A stretch of DNA of 21,649 nucleotides from the NCBI GenBank assembly GCA_050014355.1, contig JBEKDL010000032.1, forward strand, positions 1 to 21,649, given 5' to 3'. Every line of letters begins with the position of its first letter. Position 1 is the stretch's first letter. The notes below the pieces were generated by a model that saw only the letters and a list, made by a program, of their open reading frames with translations, was not told where the DNA came from and did not search any database. The DNA comes from Fen-1077 sp050014355 (lineage in GTDB: Bacteria; Chloroflexota; Dehalococcoidia; Dehalococcoidales; RBG-16-60-22). Both the position numbers and the translations under genes were made by a program. Positions 15,421 through 21,649 of the stretch are shown piece by piece.

Positions 15421-15618
15421 ATGGTCAGCCAGATGCTAGATACCGAGGCCATCGATCTTGAAATTAAAAAAAGCCTTCAAAAATATCAGCAGGAATACAA
15501 AATATCGAATGCGGAGCTAGCCTGGGTATTGCTGCGGCTTGGTACCAGCTATTATTTCAAAGACATCTCTTCAAGAGGACTAAACGGCAATCAACCGCTT
15601 AATACGAATGGTATGTAG
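15421..15618 (+). CDS. Unknown 65-residue protein
   Basis: Starts at ATG 15421 after an excellent ribosome site (GAAGGAGG, 8-9 bases upstream). The sequence has a charged helical N terminus (DTEAIDLEIKKSLQKYQQEY) and a hydrophobic stretch AELAWVLLRLGTSYYF near residues 36-51, which may be amphipathic and not a membrane span. The C terminus is Asn/Gly-rich. I recognise no family. It is the first gene of the plus-strand series leading to the large signalling protein, and the leader RNA described next begins right at its stop codon, so co-transcription is likely. Confidence 0.65.
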   Translation: MVSQMLDTEAIDLEIKKSLQKYQQEYKISNAELAWVLLRLGTSYYFKDISSRGLNGNQPLNTNGM

Positions 15619-15716
15619 CCGGTACTCAACCCGGTGAAAGTGCGGCGCCGGTCTACACCGGAAGATAGCGCCGTGGCCCTAACTATATATGTGTATGTGA
15701 AGTAATAGCATATATG
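15619..15716 (+). promoter_or_regulatory. Structured leader RNA, possible variant of the c-di-GMP-I (GEMM) riboswitch
   Basis: GCC 15618-15620 and GGC 15675-15677 could close the fold. CCGGT/GTgCGG encloses a GAAA tetraloop (15636-15639). CGGCG and CGCCG enclose a CCGGT-CTAC-ACCGG hairpin followed by AAGATAG. A GAAA loop plus a GGTCTA...GGAAGATAGC segment is reminiscent of the GEMM tetraloop and receptor, but the conserved GGGACGCAAAGCC block is missing. Next, ATATATG (15685-15691) pairs with CATATAT (15709-15715), placing a switchable stem directly before GGGAGG, the ribosome site of the next ORF. The fold is read by eye; identity as a riboswitch is a guess. Confidence 0.3.
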
Positions 15717-15728
15717 GGAGGTAAGAAC

Positions 15729-15854
15729 ATGCCATGCGGCTCTCATAATATCAGGGATTCTAACCCTTTTCTGTCTTGTTTGTTCCTCGCTTTATCACCA
15801 GGACGTGTGCAAGATATAGCCACCAATGCGGTCGTTGATAAAGTCAGTCAATAA
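15729..15854 (+). CDS. 41-residue ORF upstream of the large signalling protein
   Basis: ATG 15729 to TAA 15852-15854. GGGAGGT ends six bases before the ATG, a strong site. The product begins MPCGSHNIRDSNPF, has a short hydrophobic patch LSCLFLALS, and ends VVDKVSQ. No family is recognised. Its stop is directly followed by GGGAG (15856-15860), the ribosome site of the next frame, so translation of the two is likely coupled. It might be a small regulatory peptide, a leader that loads ribosomes for the rare ATT start, or a true small protein. Confidence 0.5.
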   Translation: MPCGSHNIRDSNPFLSCLFLALSPGRVQDIATNAVVDKVSQ

Positions 15855-15868
15855 AGGGAGTATCTGCT

Positions 15869-18445
15869 ATTAACTACCAAGTCTCGACACCCAAACTCGG
15901 CAAGATACTGGATGTTAATTGCGACCCGAATCTAGAAGACATCCTGCAGATAAATTTTATCAACGCTAATATTGAGGTCATCTCGGCCACCAACGGTGCC
16001 GAAGGCCTCCGCAAGGCTTACTCCGAGCAGCCCGATGTAATTCTCCTCAATGCCGACCTGCCGGACCTGGATGATACCGAAATCTGCCGACAGCTCAAGG
16101 AATCGCCCGAGACATGCCACATCCCCATCATACTGATAAGCGAAGCCAGCCCGGAACCCGGCCAGACTTCGAGTCCAGTCAAAGCCGTTGACAGTTATAT
16201 TACCAAGCCTTTCGACCCCAGAGAGGTCGTCGCCATTGTCCGGACGCTTTTAAGACGTAAAGAGCGGACCGAAGATATGGATTCCCAGACGGGGTTACTC
16301 AACGGTACCCAGGTAAGCCGGGAAGTCACACGCCTCCTTGAAGAAAACAGGAATTTCACGGCCGTACATCTGGATATCCATAAATTTCAAATGTTAAACG
16401 AGGTCTACGGTTCCGCTCACGGGAACAAAGCAATTAGACTCCTGGCCGATATCGCCGGAGACACGGTCAGGCAGATGGGCAGTCCTGACGACCTGGTGGG
16501 ACACCTGGGGGGTGATGATTTCATGGTAATCACCACCACGCGTAAGGCAAAAATCATTTGCCGGAGGATTATTGCAGAGTTCGAAAGACAGAAGAAAGCT
16601 CTCTACCCCCAGGAAGACTTACAGGAGCGCCGTACAGGGCTTGAAGACCGGCCAAACAGACATGAGCCAAAACCCGTTATCAGCCTCCACGCGGCTGTCA
16701 TCATTAATGAGAAAAATACTTACCGTCATTTCTTTGAAATAGTCAAGGCTTCCTACGAACAGCTCGACCGCCTGAAAAATTTCCCGGGCAGCTTGAGCTA
16801 TTTCGATATCGCCAATGGTGGCGCAAAACCGGACGCCGGCGTTCTCCCGGAAGCTGTCTCGCAAGAATACCGCGAAGATTCTAAAACGATGTTTGGTGTC
16901 CTGGCCTGGCTTGCCGCTTTGACCGGAGATATAAAAAACTCCCTCGCGGCCGCGGATATGTCCGTGCGTAAAATAGAGATGGAACATCATAAGAGCGGCC
17001 CCGTCCGGGGAGAGCGCCTCCTGGCATCAGCCAAAGAGAGTCTCAACCGGCTGACTAAAATCGTCGAGGTGCTGGAAGGTCTTGTCACGCCTGAATACCT
17101 CCCCGTTTCTTCCGTTCCGGATGAAGTGAACCTCGATGAACTGGTTAAATGGACTGTGAAGCAGGTGCAGCCGCTGGCGGAGCCGGGAGGAGTCCCGATT
17201 GATATCCAAACCGCCGATAGCGCGGAACAGGTTATCGTAGACGGCAAGAGCCTGGCCTGCGGCTTGCAATACCTGTTAAGGGCGGCGGTTGCAATGAGCG
17301 CGCCGGGAGAAAGGTTGCAAATAGGTATTTCCAGAAAAGACGATGAGTATATTAACCTGCGGATTGCCAACCCGCAACATTGCATCAGTCATCGTACATT
17401 GATTAATCTTCAGCGGATTCTGCCCGAAGGCCTACGAAATAGCGCGATAGCATCCAGACTTTTCCCGGCTAGATTATTGATTCAAGGTCTGGGCGGTAAG
17501 CTGGATATTACGAGTGACAAAGACCAGGGCACAGTTTTTACGGCGGTTATCCCCGGAAAATGGCAGAGCTGGGCAAACGAAATTAATACTCTGGCGTTTG
17601 CTACGTCCGTCAGCCGGAAACAAGCGCGGGACGAGCTGGAGAAAATGCAGCAGGCGTTGCGCGCGCTTTCCATTAAGGCGCCGGCCGCATTTGAAAAGAG
17701 TATGGATAACCTTGGCAGCCGGGTCCAGGAGCTGGCAATCCTTTGCAACCGGTCCCTGTACCTGGTGGAGGATTTCAGCAGCCGCCTTGAAAGACAACAG
17801 GAACGATTTCTCCAGCAGGAAACCGAGCGTTTTACTTTGATGGAAGCCATTCTGACCACCAGCCGCGAGATGGCCAAACAAATGAACGCTGTCGGGTATT
17901 TCTTCGATGTTGAAAGCGCGCAGCGCGTGGCGAAGATTGCGCTTACCATCGCCAATGAGTTCAATATGTCTCCCGATGAGCTCAACGTCCTCCATCTGGC
18001 CGCCTTGCTGAAAGACCTGGGACTGGCCATTTCCGCCCCGCAACTGGTAAAGCATGCGGTAGTGCCTACGATTGAGGAAGCAATAGCCTTAAGGACCTGC
18101 TTCAGTCAGGTCTGGAAAGCGCTATCGGTAATTCCGTTTCTTTCCCAAGCCCTGTACGTAGTCATACACAGAAATGAGAGATTTGACGGCTCTAACGGCC
18201 GCTTCGGCATCAAAGGCATAAACATACCCCTGGGGGCAAGGATACTGGCGGTTGCCGATGCCTTCGAACAGGCGATGTCAGGACTAGCGCCCGGTGTGAT
18301 GTCGGTCCCGGACCAGGCGGTCAAGAAAATAGTCAGCGGCTCCGGGACGAGTTTTGACCCTGATGTCGTAAACGCCTTCCTCCGTACCTGGAAGAGGAAA
18401 GAATTGAATGTGGCGATAATAGACAGGACGGCATCTCAAAACTGA
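15869..18445 (+). CDS. Multidomain signalling protein: pseudo-receiver, GGDEF, kinase-ATPase-like and HD-GYP-like domains
   Basis: About 858 residues if begun at ATT 15869. Residues 10-130 are a receiver fold (ILDVNCDPNLED, ILLNADLPDLD, SYITKPFD), but the acidic pair is N17/C18 and the phospho-acceptor is N61; K113 is kept. Residues 137-310 are GGDEF-like: TGLLNG, LDIHKF, then GGDDF at 214-218, with no RxxD inhibitory site. Residues 340-562 resemble a histidine kinase core ending in LLIQGLGGKLDITSDKDQGT; the phospho-His and N-box Asn are not found. A helical linker follows. Residues 675-850 are HD-GYP-like, with HD changed to K715-D716, HH to H767-R768 and GYP to NGR. No ATG, GTG or TTG occurs in frame between the upstream stop (15839) and ATG 16277. 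GGGAG 8 bases before ATT supports it. A shorter 722-residue product from 16277 would lose the receiver domain. No membrane segments. Confidence 0.75.
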   Translation: MNYQVSTPKLGKILDVNCDPNLEDILQINFINANIEVISATNGAEGLRKAYSEQPDVILLNADLPDLDDTEICRQLKESPETCHIPIILISEASPEPGQTSSPVKAVDSYITKPFDPREVVAIVRTLLRRKERTEDMDSQTGLLNGTQVSREVTRLLEENRNFTAVHLDIHKFQMLNEVYGSAHGNKAIRLLADIAGDTVRQMGSPDDLVGHLGGDDFMVITTTRKAKIICRRIIAEFERQKKALYPQEDLQERRTGLEDRPNRHEPKPVISLHAAVIINEKNTYRHFFEIVKASYEQLDRLKNFPGSLSYFDIANGGAKPDAGVLPEAVSQEYREDSKTMFGVLAWLAALTGDIKNSLAAADMSVRKIEMEHHKSGPVRGERLLASAKESLNRLTKIVEVLEGLVTPEYLPVSSVPDEVNLDELVKWTVKQVQPLAEPGGVPIDIQTADSAEQVIVDGKSLACGLQYLLRAAVAMSAPGERLQIGISRKDDEYINLRIANPQHCISHRTLINLQRILPEGLRNSAIASRLFPARLLIQGLGGKLDITSDKDQGTVFTAVIPGKWQSWANEINTLAFATSVSRKQARDELEKMQQALRALSIKAPAAFEKSMDNLGSRVQELAILCNRSLYLVEDFSSRLERQQERFLQQETERFTLMEAILTTSREMAKQMNAVGYFFDVESAQRVAKIALTIANEFNMSPDELNVLHLAALLKDLGLAISAPQLVKHAVVPTIEEAIALRTCFSQVWKALSVIPFLSQALYVVIHRNERFDGSNGRFGIKGINIPLGARILAVADAFEQAMSGLAPGVMSVPDQAVKKIVSGSGTSFDPDVVNAFLRTWKRKELNVAIIDRTASQN

Positions 18446-18530
18446 AGCTTTGGGGTGGATTTCCGTTAGTCCCGGGTGCGGTTACCGGTTCAAACAGGTC
18501 TCTTATAAAAACACGTTGGCGCTTTTAACG

Positions 18531-18737
18531 TTATCTATCGGCCTGTCTTACCTGTTTGGCGCGTCGCCCTTTTAACACCGTGATGACGTTGGACTCCAGC
18601 GCGCTAACCCCGATGAGGATAATCACCAGGGCGAAAAAGGTCATGAATCCCTCGGCAGCAAACCAAATCTTAAACCCTACTACTACCGCGAAAACGCTCA
18701 CCGCGATATTTGCCATAAGTCTTAATGAGTTTTCCAT
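18531..18737 (-). CDS. Small two-helix membrane protein
   Basis: A 68-residue protein with two probable membrane helices, IAVSVFAVVVGFKIWF (about 11-26) and FFALVIILIGVSAL (about 34-47), and a basic C-terminal tail KGRRAKQVRQADR. The positive tail suggests it faces the cytoplasm. No family is recognised. Start ATG 18737 follows AAAGGAAA by six bases. It is on its own in the minus direction, with a good promoter upstream. Function unknown. Confidence 0.7.
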   Translation of the reverse strand: MENSLRLMANIAVSVFAVVVGFKIWFAAEGFMTFFALVIILIGVSALESNVITVLKGRRAKQVRQADR

Positions 18738-18815
18738 GATATTTCCTTTCAGGACGCGACGGTTTACCGCCTTCGGTCTGACTGAATTCTAACCATTTTC
18801 TAACTTATTATAACT

Positions 18816-18844
18816 ATTTTATTACCCGTCTGATAGCCTTTCAA
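18816..18844 (-). promoter_or_regulatory. Promoter for the two-helix membrane protein
   Basis: On the minus strand TTGAAA (18844-18839), a 17-bp spacer and TAAAAT (18821-18816). Predicted start near 18809, giving a leader of about 70 bases. Confidence 0.6.
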
Positions 18845-18883
18845 TGAAAATGACATGAAAGAAAGATGATTATTCGCCCCAAT

Positions 18884-18916
18884 AAAAAAGCCCGGCTTGA
18901 GCCGGGCCCCTTTTTA
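18884..18916. terminator. Strong intrinsic terminator
   Basis: GCCCGGC (18890-18896), loop TTGA, GCCGGGC (18901-18907), then CCCTTTTT; the left side is AAAAAA so it could also work on the minus strand. The plus-strand gene it would serve is the large signalling protein, 440 bases upstream, with an opposing small gene between. Confidence 0.85.
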
Positions 18917-19067
18917 TCGTTCTTCTACGGGTTCACGGGGAATCGTTTCTTATTTGTAGCGTGATGGAAACCGGTCGACGATTTCAATCCCCTATCGCCG
19001 TAAAAAAGGAGATGCCTAAGAAAGAATCTTTAATGGGCTAACTTCTTTTCAAGAGGGAATATCGAAT

Positions 19068-19126
19068 CCCCCTCCAATTGCCCCTAAAATCACACCACCT
19101 ATAATACCATCAACAATTGGAGAGGG
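19068..19126. repeat. Inverted repeat flanking a promoter-like sequence
   Basis: CCCCCTCCAATTG (19068-19080) and CAATTGGAGAGGG (19114-19126) are inverted copies with one mismatch, separated by 33 bp. Between and touching them are TTGCCC (19078-19083) and TATAAT (19100-19105), spaced 16 bp. The right arm contains the GGAGAGGG ribosome site of the following gene. The arms could be an operator pair or form a hairpin in a longer transcript. Confidence 0.6.
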
Positions 19127-19135
19127 CATCCGGAA

Positions 19136-19351
19136 TTGAAGAATATTAAAAAATTATTCAAATACATCGGTATAGGCATTTTTATTGTCGGTGGGATTTG
19201 CCTGCTTCTGACTATAATCCAGGTAATCGGTTTAATAGGGTCGTTCAATATTTTCGGAGGTGACAATGCCATTTCTAACATTGTCAATCTGGTGGCTATC
19301 AGTATCTTTTGCTTCGTTCTCGGCTGGATTTTTGTGGACTTTTTCCAGTAG
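19136..19351 (+). CDS. Small two-helix membrane protein
   Basis: A 71-residue protein starting at TTG 19136 with a basic MKNIKKLFKY N terminus, then two hydrophobic segments: IGIGIFIVGGICLLLTIIQVI (first 19 residues of it suffice for a span) and IVNLVAISIFCFVLGWIFVDFF. The positive start suggests N-in topology. GGAGAGG lies about 10 bases before the TTG. No family is recognised. It stands alone, preceded by a promoter-like pair inside an inverted repeat. Function unknown. Confidence 0.6.
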   Translation: MKNIKKLFKYIGIGIFIVGGICLLLTIIQVIGLIGSFNIFGGDNAISNIVNLVAISIFCFVLGWIFVDFFQ

Positions 19352-19686
19352 GCGGACACCGGTTGTCTCCGGTCAGGCTTGCAGGGTCTATCAGTTGCTG
19401 AAAAACCTGGTTATAAGGCGCGAGCTCTACCGCGAAGGGAATTTGAAGCTCGCGCCCCCAGAAATCGAGGGAGTCCGTCAGCGGCTCATCCGTAAAACTG
19501 GGTGAGATAGCGATGGTCTTAAGGGATTGGTTTTTGCATCTTCTGACATTTACGCATTATTATTTGACCGGTATGGAAATAATTATCCATTTCGTAATCA
19601 TATCGTAGTCTGTTTTATCTTTAATCGCATGTAACGCTAATCATGTATTTACAAACTTTCCCCATGCCGGATGTCACGTTTTCCGG
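19352..19686. other. Intergenic region, possible gene remnant in its left part
   Basis: In the +3 frame from about 19362 to TGA 19503-19505 a charged, protein-like stretch reads VYQLLKNLVIRRELYREG and continues to RQRLIRKTG. It has no proper start codon or ribosome site and the frame upstream overlaps the membrane-protein gene. It may be the tail of a decayed gene. The rest, 19506-19686, is AT-rich with nothing recognised. Confidence 0.35.
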
Positions 19687-20415
19687 TTAATCCGTCCATT
19701 CCCAGCAGATGACCCGTCCCGGAGGTTTTTTCATGGCAAACGCAGCTGAATATCCGGGCCCCGGTTTCAGGTCATAGATAGACCACCAGGAGGCTGGCAC
19801 CGGCGTTCCCGCCGTCCCCAGTAATCTTTCAGAACCGGCCGGCGCCATCAGCACCTCGAATTCCTCGGCAGGCCCGGACAGGCCGTCGCCCACCGCTTTC
19901 AGAACGGCTTCTTTACGAGTCCATATATTAAAAAATTCTTCTTTCTTTTCGCTTTCAGGCAAGGACGACAGATCCTGTCTCTCCCCGGAAGTAAAGTATA
20001 GCTCCGCTATCTGGTCGATTCCCGGGATGTCTTTAATGCATTCGATATCCACACCGATTTCATCATCAAAAGTAAAAACGTAAAGCGCGAGCCCTTCCGA
20101 ATGTGATAAATTGAAATGTATCTTTCTCCTCATGGATGGCTCGTTGACCCAGGGTTTGCCATTTTTACCGTAATTAAGTCGTATCTGACCCGGCGCGAGA
20201 TTTAAATAACGCCCCAGGAGCATTCGCAAAATGCCGCGGCGAACGATAAAGCTCCTCACGTCATCCGGAAAGCGATACCGTTCCGCCCGTATTTTCTCAT
20301 CCGGGGAGAGCACCCTCCAGAATCGCAATACCGGTACGTCCAGAGAAGCGGACCAGACATGGATTTCGGAGGCTTCCAGGTTACTGTACGTTTGTTCAGT
20401 AAATAGCTGTGTCAT
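19687..20415 (-). CDS. 4'-phosphopantetheinyl transferase, Sfp type
   Basis: Transfers the phosphopantetheine arm from coenzyme A to a Ser on carrier proteins. The 242-residue length is typical of the Sfp class, which serves secondary-metabolite carriers, or acyl carrier protein where AcpS is absent. Motifs: FNLSHSEGLALYVF, IGVDIE (D123, E125, magnesium binding), and WTRKEAVLKAVGDGLS with K168, E169. These match the two conserved blocks of the family. The frame extends to TTG 20424, but ATG 20415 is a better codon; neither has a clear ribosome site. No polyketide or peptide synthetase gene lies in the window. Confidence 0.9.
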   Translation of the reverse strand: MTQLFTEQTYSNLEASEIHVWSASLDVPVLRFWRVLSPDEKIRAERYRFPDDVRSFIVRRGILRMLLGRYLNLAPGQIRLNYGKNGKPWVNEPSMRRKIHFNLSHSEGLALYVFTFDDEIGVDIECIKDIPGIDQIAELYFTSGERQDLSSLPESEKKEEFFNIWTRKEAVLKAVGDGLSGPAEEFEVLMAPAGSERLLGTAGTPVPASWWSIYDLKPGPGYSAAFAMKKPPGRVICWEWTD

Positions 20416-20646
20416 ATTCAACAATCACAAATTAACCGGCGCAATCTCCCTTAGCAAATTGAGAATGCTCCACCATTAATTAATTATTCCTGAAATATCC
20501 GGCGCGAACTGTATTACTGATAAAAATATACGTTTTTCAGGTTAGAAGCGGGTAAAATTTAGTTATGGCAGAGTATGAACGCCTCCCGAGCATGCTTTAG
20601 TCCTCCCCCTTCCCGAAGCTGATTATTTATATAAGGTAATCAGACA
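20416..20646. other. Short AT-rich region between divergent units
   Basis: Probably carries the promoter of the minus-strand transferase gene, but I find no convincing box pair. Tiny frames (ATG 20564, 11 codons) lack ribosome sites. A plus-strand stop TAA at 20632-20634 closes the frame of the pseudogene that follows. Confidence 0.4.
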
Positions 20647-20953
20647 GTGCAGGTTACCTGGAATAAGACCAATAATGCTCCCGTTGCTGCTAATGACAGC
20701 TACACCACCGCCGAAGATACCCCGCTCACCGTGGCCGCTCCCGGCGTTCTCTCTAACGACACCGACGCCGACGGCGATACCCTCACCGCCGTCAAGGTCA
20801 CCGACCCCTCCCACGGCTCCGTCACGCTTAACAGCAACGGCTCCTTCACCTATACCCCGACCGCCAGCTACACCGGCAGCGATAGCTTCACCTACAAAGC
20901 TAATCGCTGACAACAGTAGTTGGTTCGTCATGAGAGCCACCGTTACGCCGTAA
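20647..20953 (+). pseudogene. Truncated, frameshifted copy of the tandem-repeat surface protein
   Basis: One repeat unit (VAANDSYTTAEDTPLTVAAP through GSDSFTYKAN) matches the units at 86-1228. The frame then hits TGA at 20908. Compared with full units, about eight bases are missing just before GCTGAC (20905), shifting to the next frame, which continues ADNSSWFVMRATVTP and stops at TAA 20951-20953. That ending matches the C-terminal YIMRATVTVP of the protein at the left edge, so this is a deleted version: a repeat joined to the end of the C-terminal domain. It has no upstream repeats, signal peptide or ribosome site; the frame is closed at 20632. Codons are more GC-rich than in the left copy, so it is an older or separate paralogue. 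Confidence 0.75.
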
Positions 20954-21017
20954 AATAAAAATTAAATAGCTTTAATCGTAGCTGGCGCGCTAGAATCGTT
21001 GAAAACGATAAAAAACA

Positions 21018-21061
21018 GCGACACGCGTGAAACACCTGATAAGTCTCGACACGCGTGTCGC
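21018..21061 (-). terminator. Perfect 12-bp inverted repeat, terminator-like on the minus strand
   Basis: GCGACACGCGTG (21018-21029) and CACGCGTGTCGC (21050-21061) are perfect inverted copies with a 20-base loop. On the minus strand the stem is followed by TGTTTTTTATC. The right half includes a 14-bp palindrome CGACACGCGTGTCG (21047-21060). It could end read-through from the right-edge histidine kinase, or act as a protein-binding site. Confidence 0.55.
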
Positions 21062-21155
21062 CGGCGCGAAACTCCAACTTTATTCTTACGTTTTTATGCC
21101 TTCTTCTCACACTTTCGGATATATAATGCAAAAGGCTGAAAAAACGTCTTCTTGT

Positions 21156-21184
21156 TTGATTTGGTAACGATTTCTGACTATATA
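21156..21184 (+). promoter_or_regulatory. Promoter for tRNA-Arg
   Basis: TTGATT (21156-21161), 17-bp spacer, TATATA (21179-21184). Start of transcription would be about 6 bases before the tRNA. Confidence 0.65.
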
Positions 21185-21196
21185 CAACGAAAGCGA

Positions 21197-21271
21197 GCGG
21201 GTGTAACTCATCGGTAGAGTACCTGCTTTCTATGCAGGAAGCAATGGGTTCGAATCCCGTCACCCGCTCCA
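21197..21271 (+). tRNA. tRNA-Arg (anticodon TCT)
   Basis: Acceptor GCGGGTG/CACCCGC, D arm ACTC/GAGT, anticodon stem CCTGC/GCAGG with loop TTTCTAT giving anticodon TCT for codon AGA, T arm ATGGG-TTCGAAT-CCCGT, discriminator T, and CCA encoded at 21269-21271. Confidence 0.93.
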
Positions 21272-21458
21272 GACCCAAATCCATTGAAGAGACCAGTGCC
21301 GAAAATCCGCGGGATTTGTTAAGGCTTAAGAGAGTGCTTCGAACTCTTCTTGACTGTCTTGAGAACTGACTTCAACCGACGTGATAAAGTGCTTTTACGG
21401 TAGCTCCGCGCTTTTTGGGGGGAAGCCTCGGCGGGTCACGTAATGGTTTATGTGCTAT
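21272..21458. other. Region between tRNA-Arg and the histidine kinase end
   Basis: No gene is seen. AAATCC/GGATTT around 21304 with a 3-base loop and an AAGAG/CTCTT pair around 21330-21350 may form small hairpins after the tRNA, which could help end its transcript. Neither has a clear T-run. Confidence 0.4.
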
Positions 21459-21649
21459 CTATTCCAGCGGCAGTGAGAAGCTGAAAACGCTGCCCCCGCC
21501 GGTACGGTTACTGGCCCAGATTTGACCTTTGTGGCTTTCCACAATCATTTTACTGATATACAGACCAAGGCCAAATCCGGGAATAGTGCGCATCAGTCTG
21601 TTATTCACTCTGTAGAATTTATCTAAAATGCGGTCAATGTCAGCTTCGG
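21459..21649 (-). CDS. Sensor histidine kinase, C-terminal end (partial)
   Basis: The minus strand carries an open frame from the right edge to TAG 21461-21459, 62 codons. It is the end of a HATPase_c domain: LDKFYRVNN, then the G box PGFGLGLYISKMIVESHKGQ (GLGL intact), IWASN, and GGGSVFSFSLPLE at the end. These match the ATP lid and G2 regions of two-component sensor kinases. The dimerisation His, sensor and membrane parts lie beyond the window, so the signal cannot be told. A possible terminator for it lies at 21018-21061, past the opposing tRNA-Arg. Confidence 0.88.
   Translation of the reverse strand, partial: EADIDRILDKFYRVNNRLMRTIPGFGLGLYISKMIVESHKGQIWASNRTGGGSVFSFSLPLE

Noticed and set aside
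17474..18055. Two long minus-strand ORFs inside the large signalling gene
   Set aside because: Shadow frames; the plus frame continues through both with recognisable ATPase-like and HD-GYP-like folds.
20943..21284. 113-residue minus-strand ORF reading through tRNA-Arg
   Set aside because: Its N-terminal part (GFEPIASCIESRYSTDEL) is the antisense translation of the tRNA, a well-known false gene type; the tRNA fold is complete.

Overview
The window looks like a chromosomal segment of an uncultured Dehalococcoidia-like bacterium (Chloroflexota). This is inferred from gene content, the mix of ATG, GTG and TTG starts, GGAGG-type ribosome sites and CCA-encoding tRNAs. No 16S gene is present, so the phylum is a judgement and not a demonstration. 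There is no integrase, transposase, CRISPR array or phage module. The segment is mostly housekeeping genes with one unusual signalling locus and a decayed surface-protein copy.

Layout. (1) 1-1866: the 3' end of a tandem-repeat (cadherin/Ig-like, about 96-residue units) surface protein, closed by a bidirectional terminator. (2) 1870-6324: tRNA-Glu(CTC) on the minus strand, then a plus-strand run of leucyl aminopeptidase, an UPF0173-type metallo-hydrolase, a TehB-like methyltransferase and a fused HAD phosphatase-uridine kinase-like protein. (3) 6370-10116: a compact molybdenum cofactor operon (mobA, moeA, mobB) continuing into a DUF362 protein and an unknown cysteine-containing protein. Its genes overlap by a few bases and mobA is preceded by a seven-codon leader ORF. 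(4) 10113-11419: a minus-strand operon of RNase III, a 52-residue charged protein and acylphosphatase, driven by a recognisable promoter. (5) 11435-14428: tRNA-Gln(CTG) with a near-consensus promoter, then minus-strand genes for a small Cys/His protein, GalU, an HprK-like protein with a damaged P-loop, and a helix-turn-helix regulator.

(6) 14689-18445 is the most interesting part. A BldC/excisionase-type regulator (minus) diverges from a plus-strand series: a 65-residue protein, a folded leader RNA that partly resembles a class I cyclic-di-GMP riboswitch, a 41-residue ORF with a strong ribosome site, and an 858-residue signalling protein. The large protein appears to start at the rare codon ATT. 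It joins a receiver, a GGDEF, a kinase-ATPase-like and an HD-GYP-like domain, and most of their catalytic residues have been replaced. I read it as a likely non-enzymatic sensor or scaffold.

(7) 18531-21649: two small membrane proteins, a strong terminator, a 4'-phosphopantetheinyl transferase, a truncated and frameshifted copy of the repeat protein seen at the left edge, tRNA-Arg(TCT) with its promoter, and the C-terminal end of a sensor histidine kinase running off the right edge.
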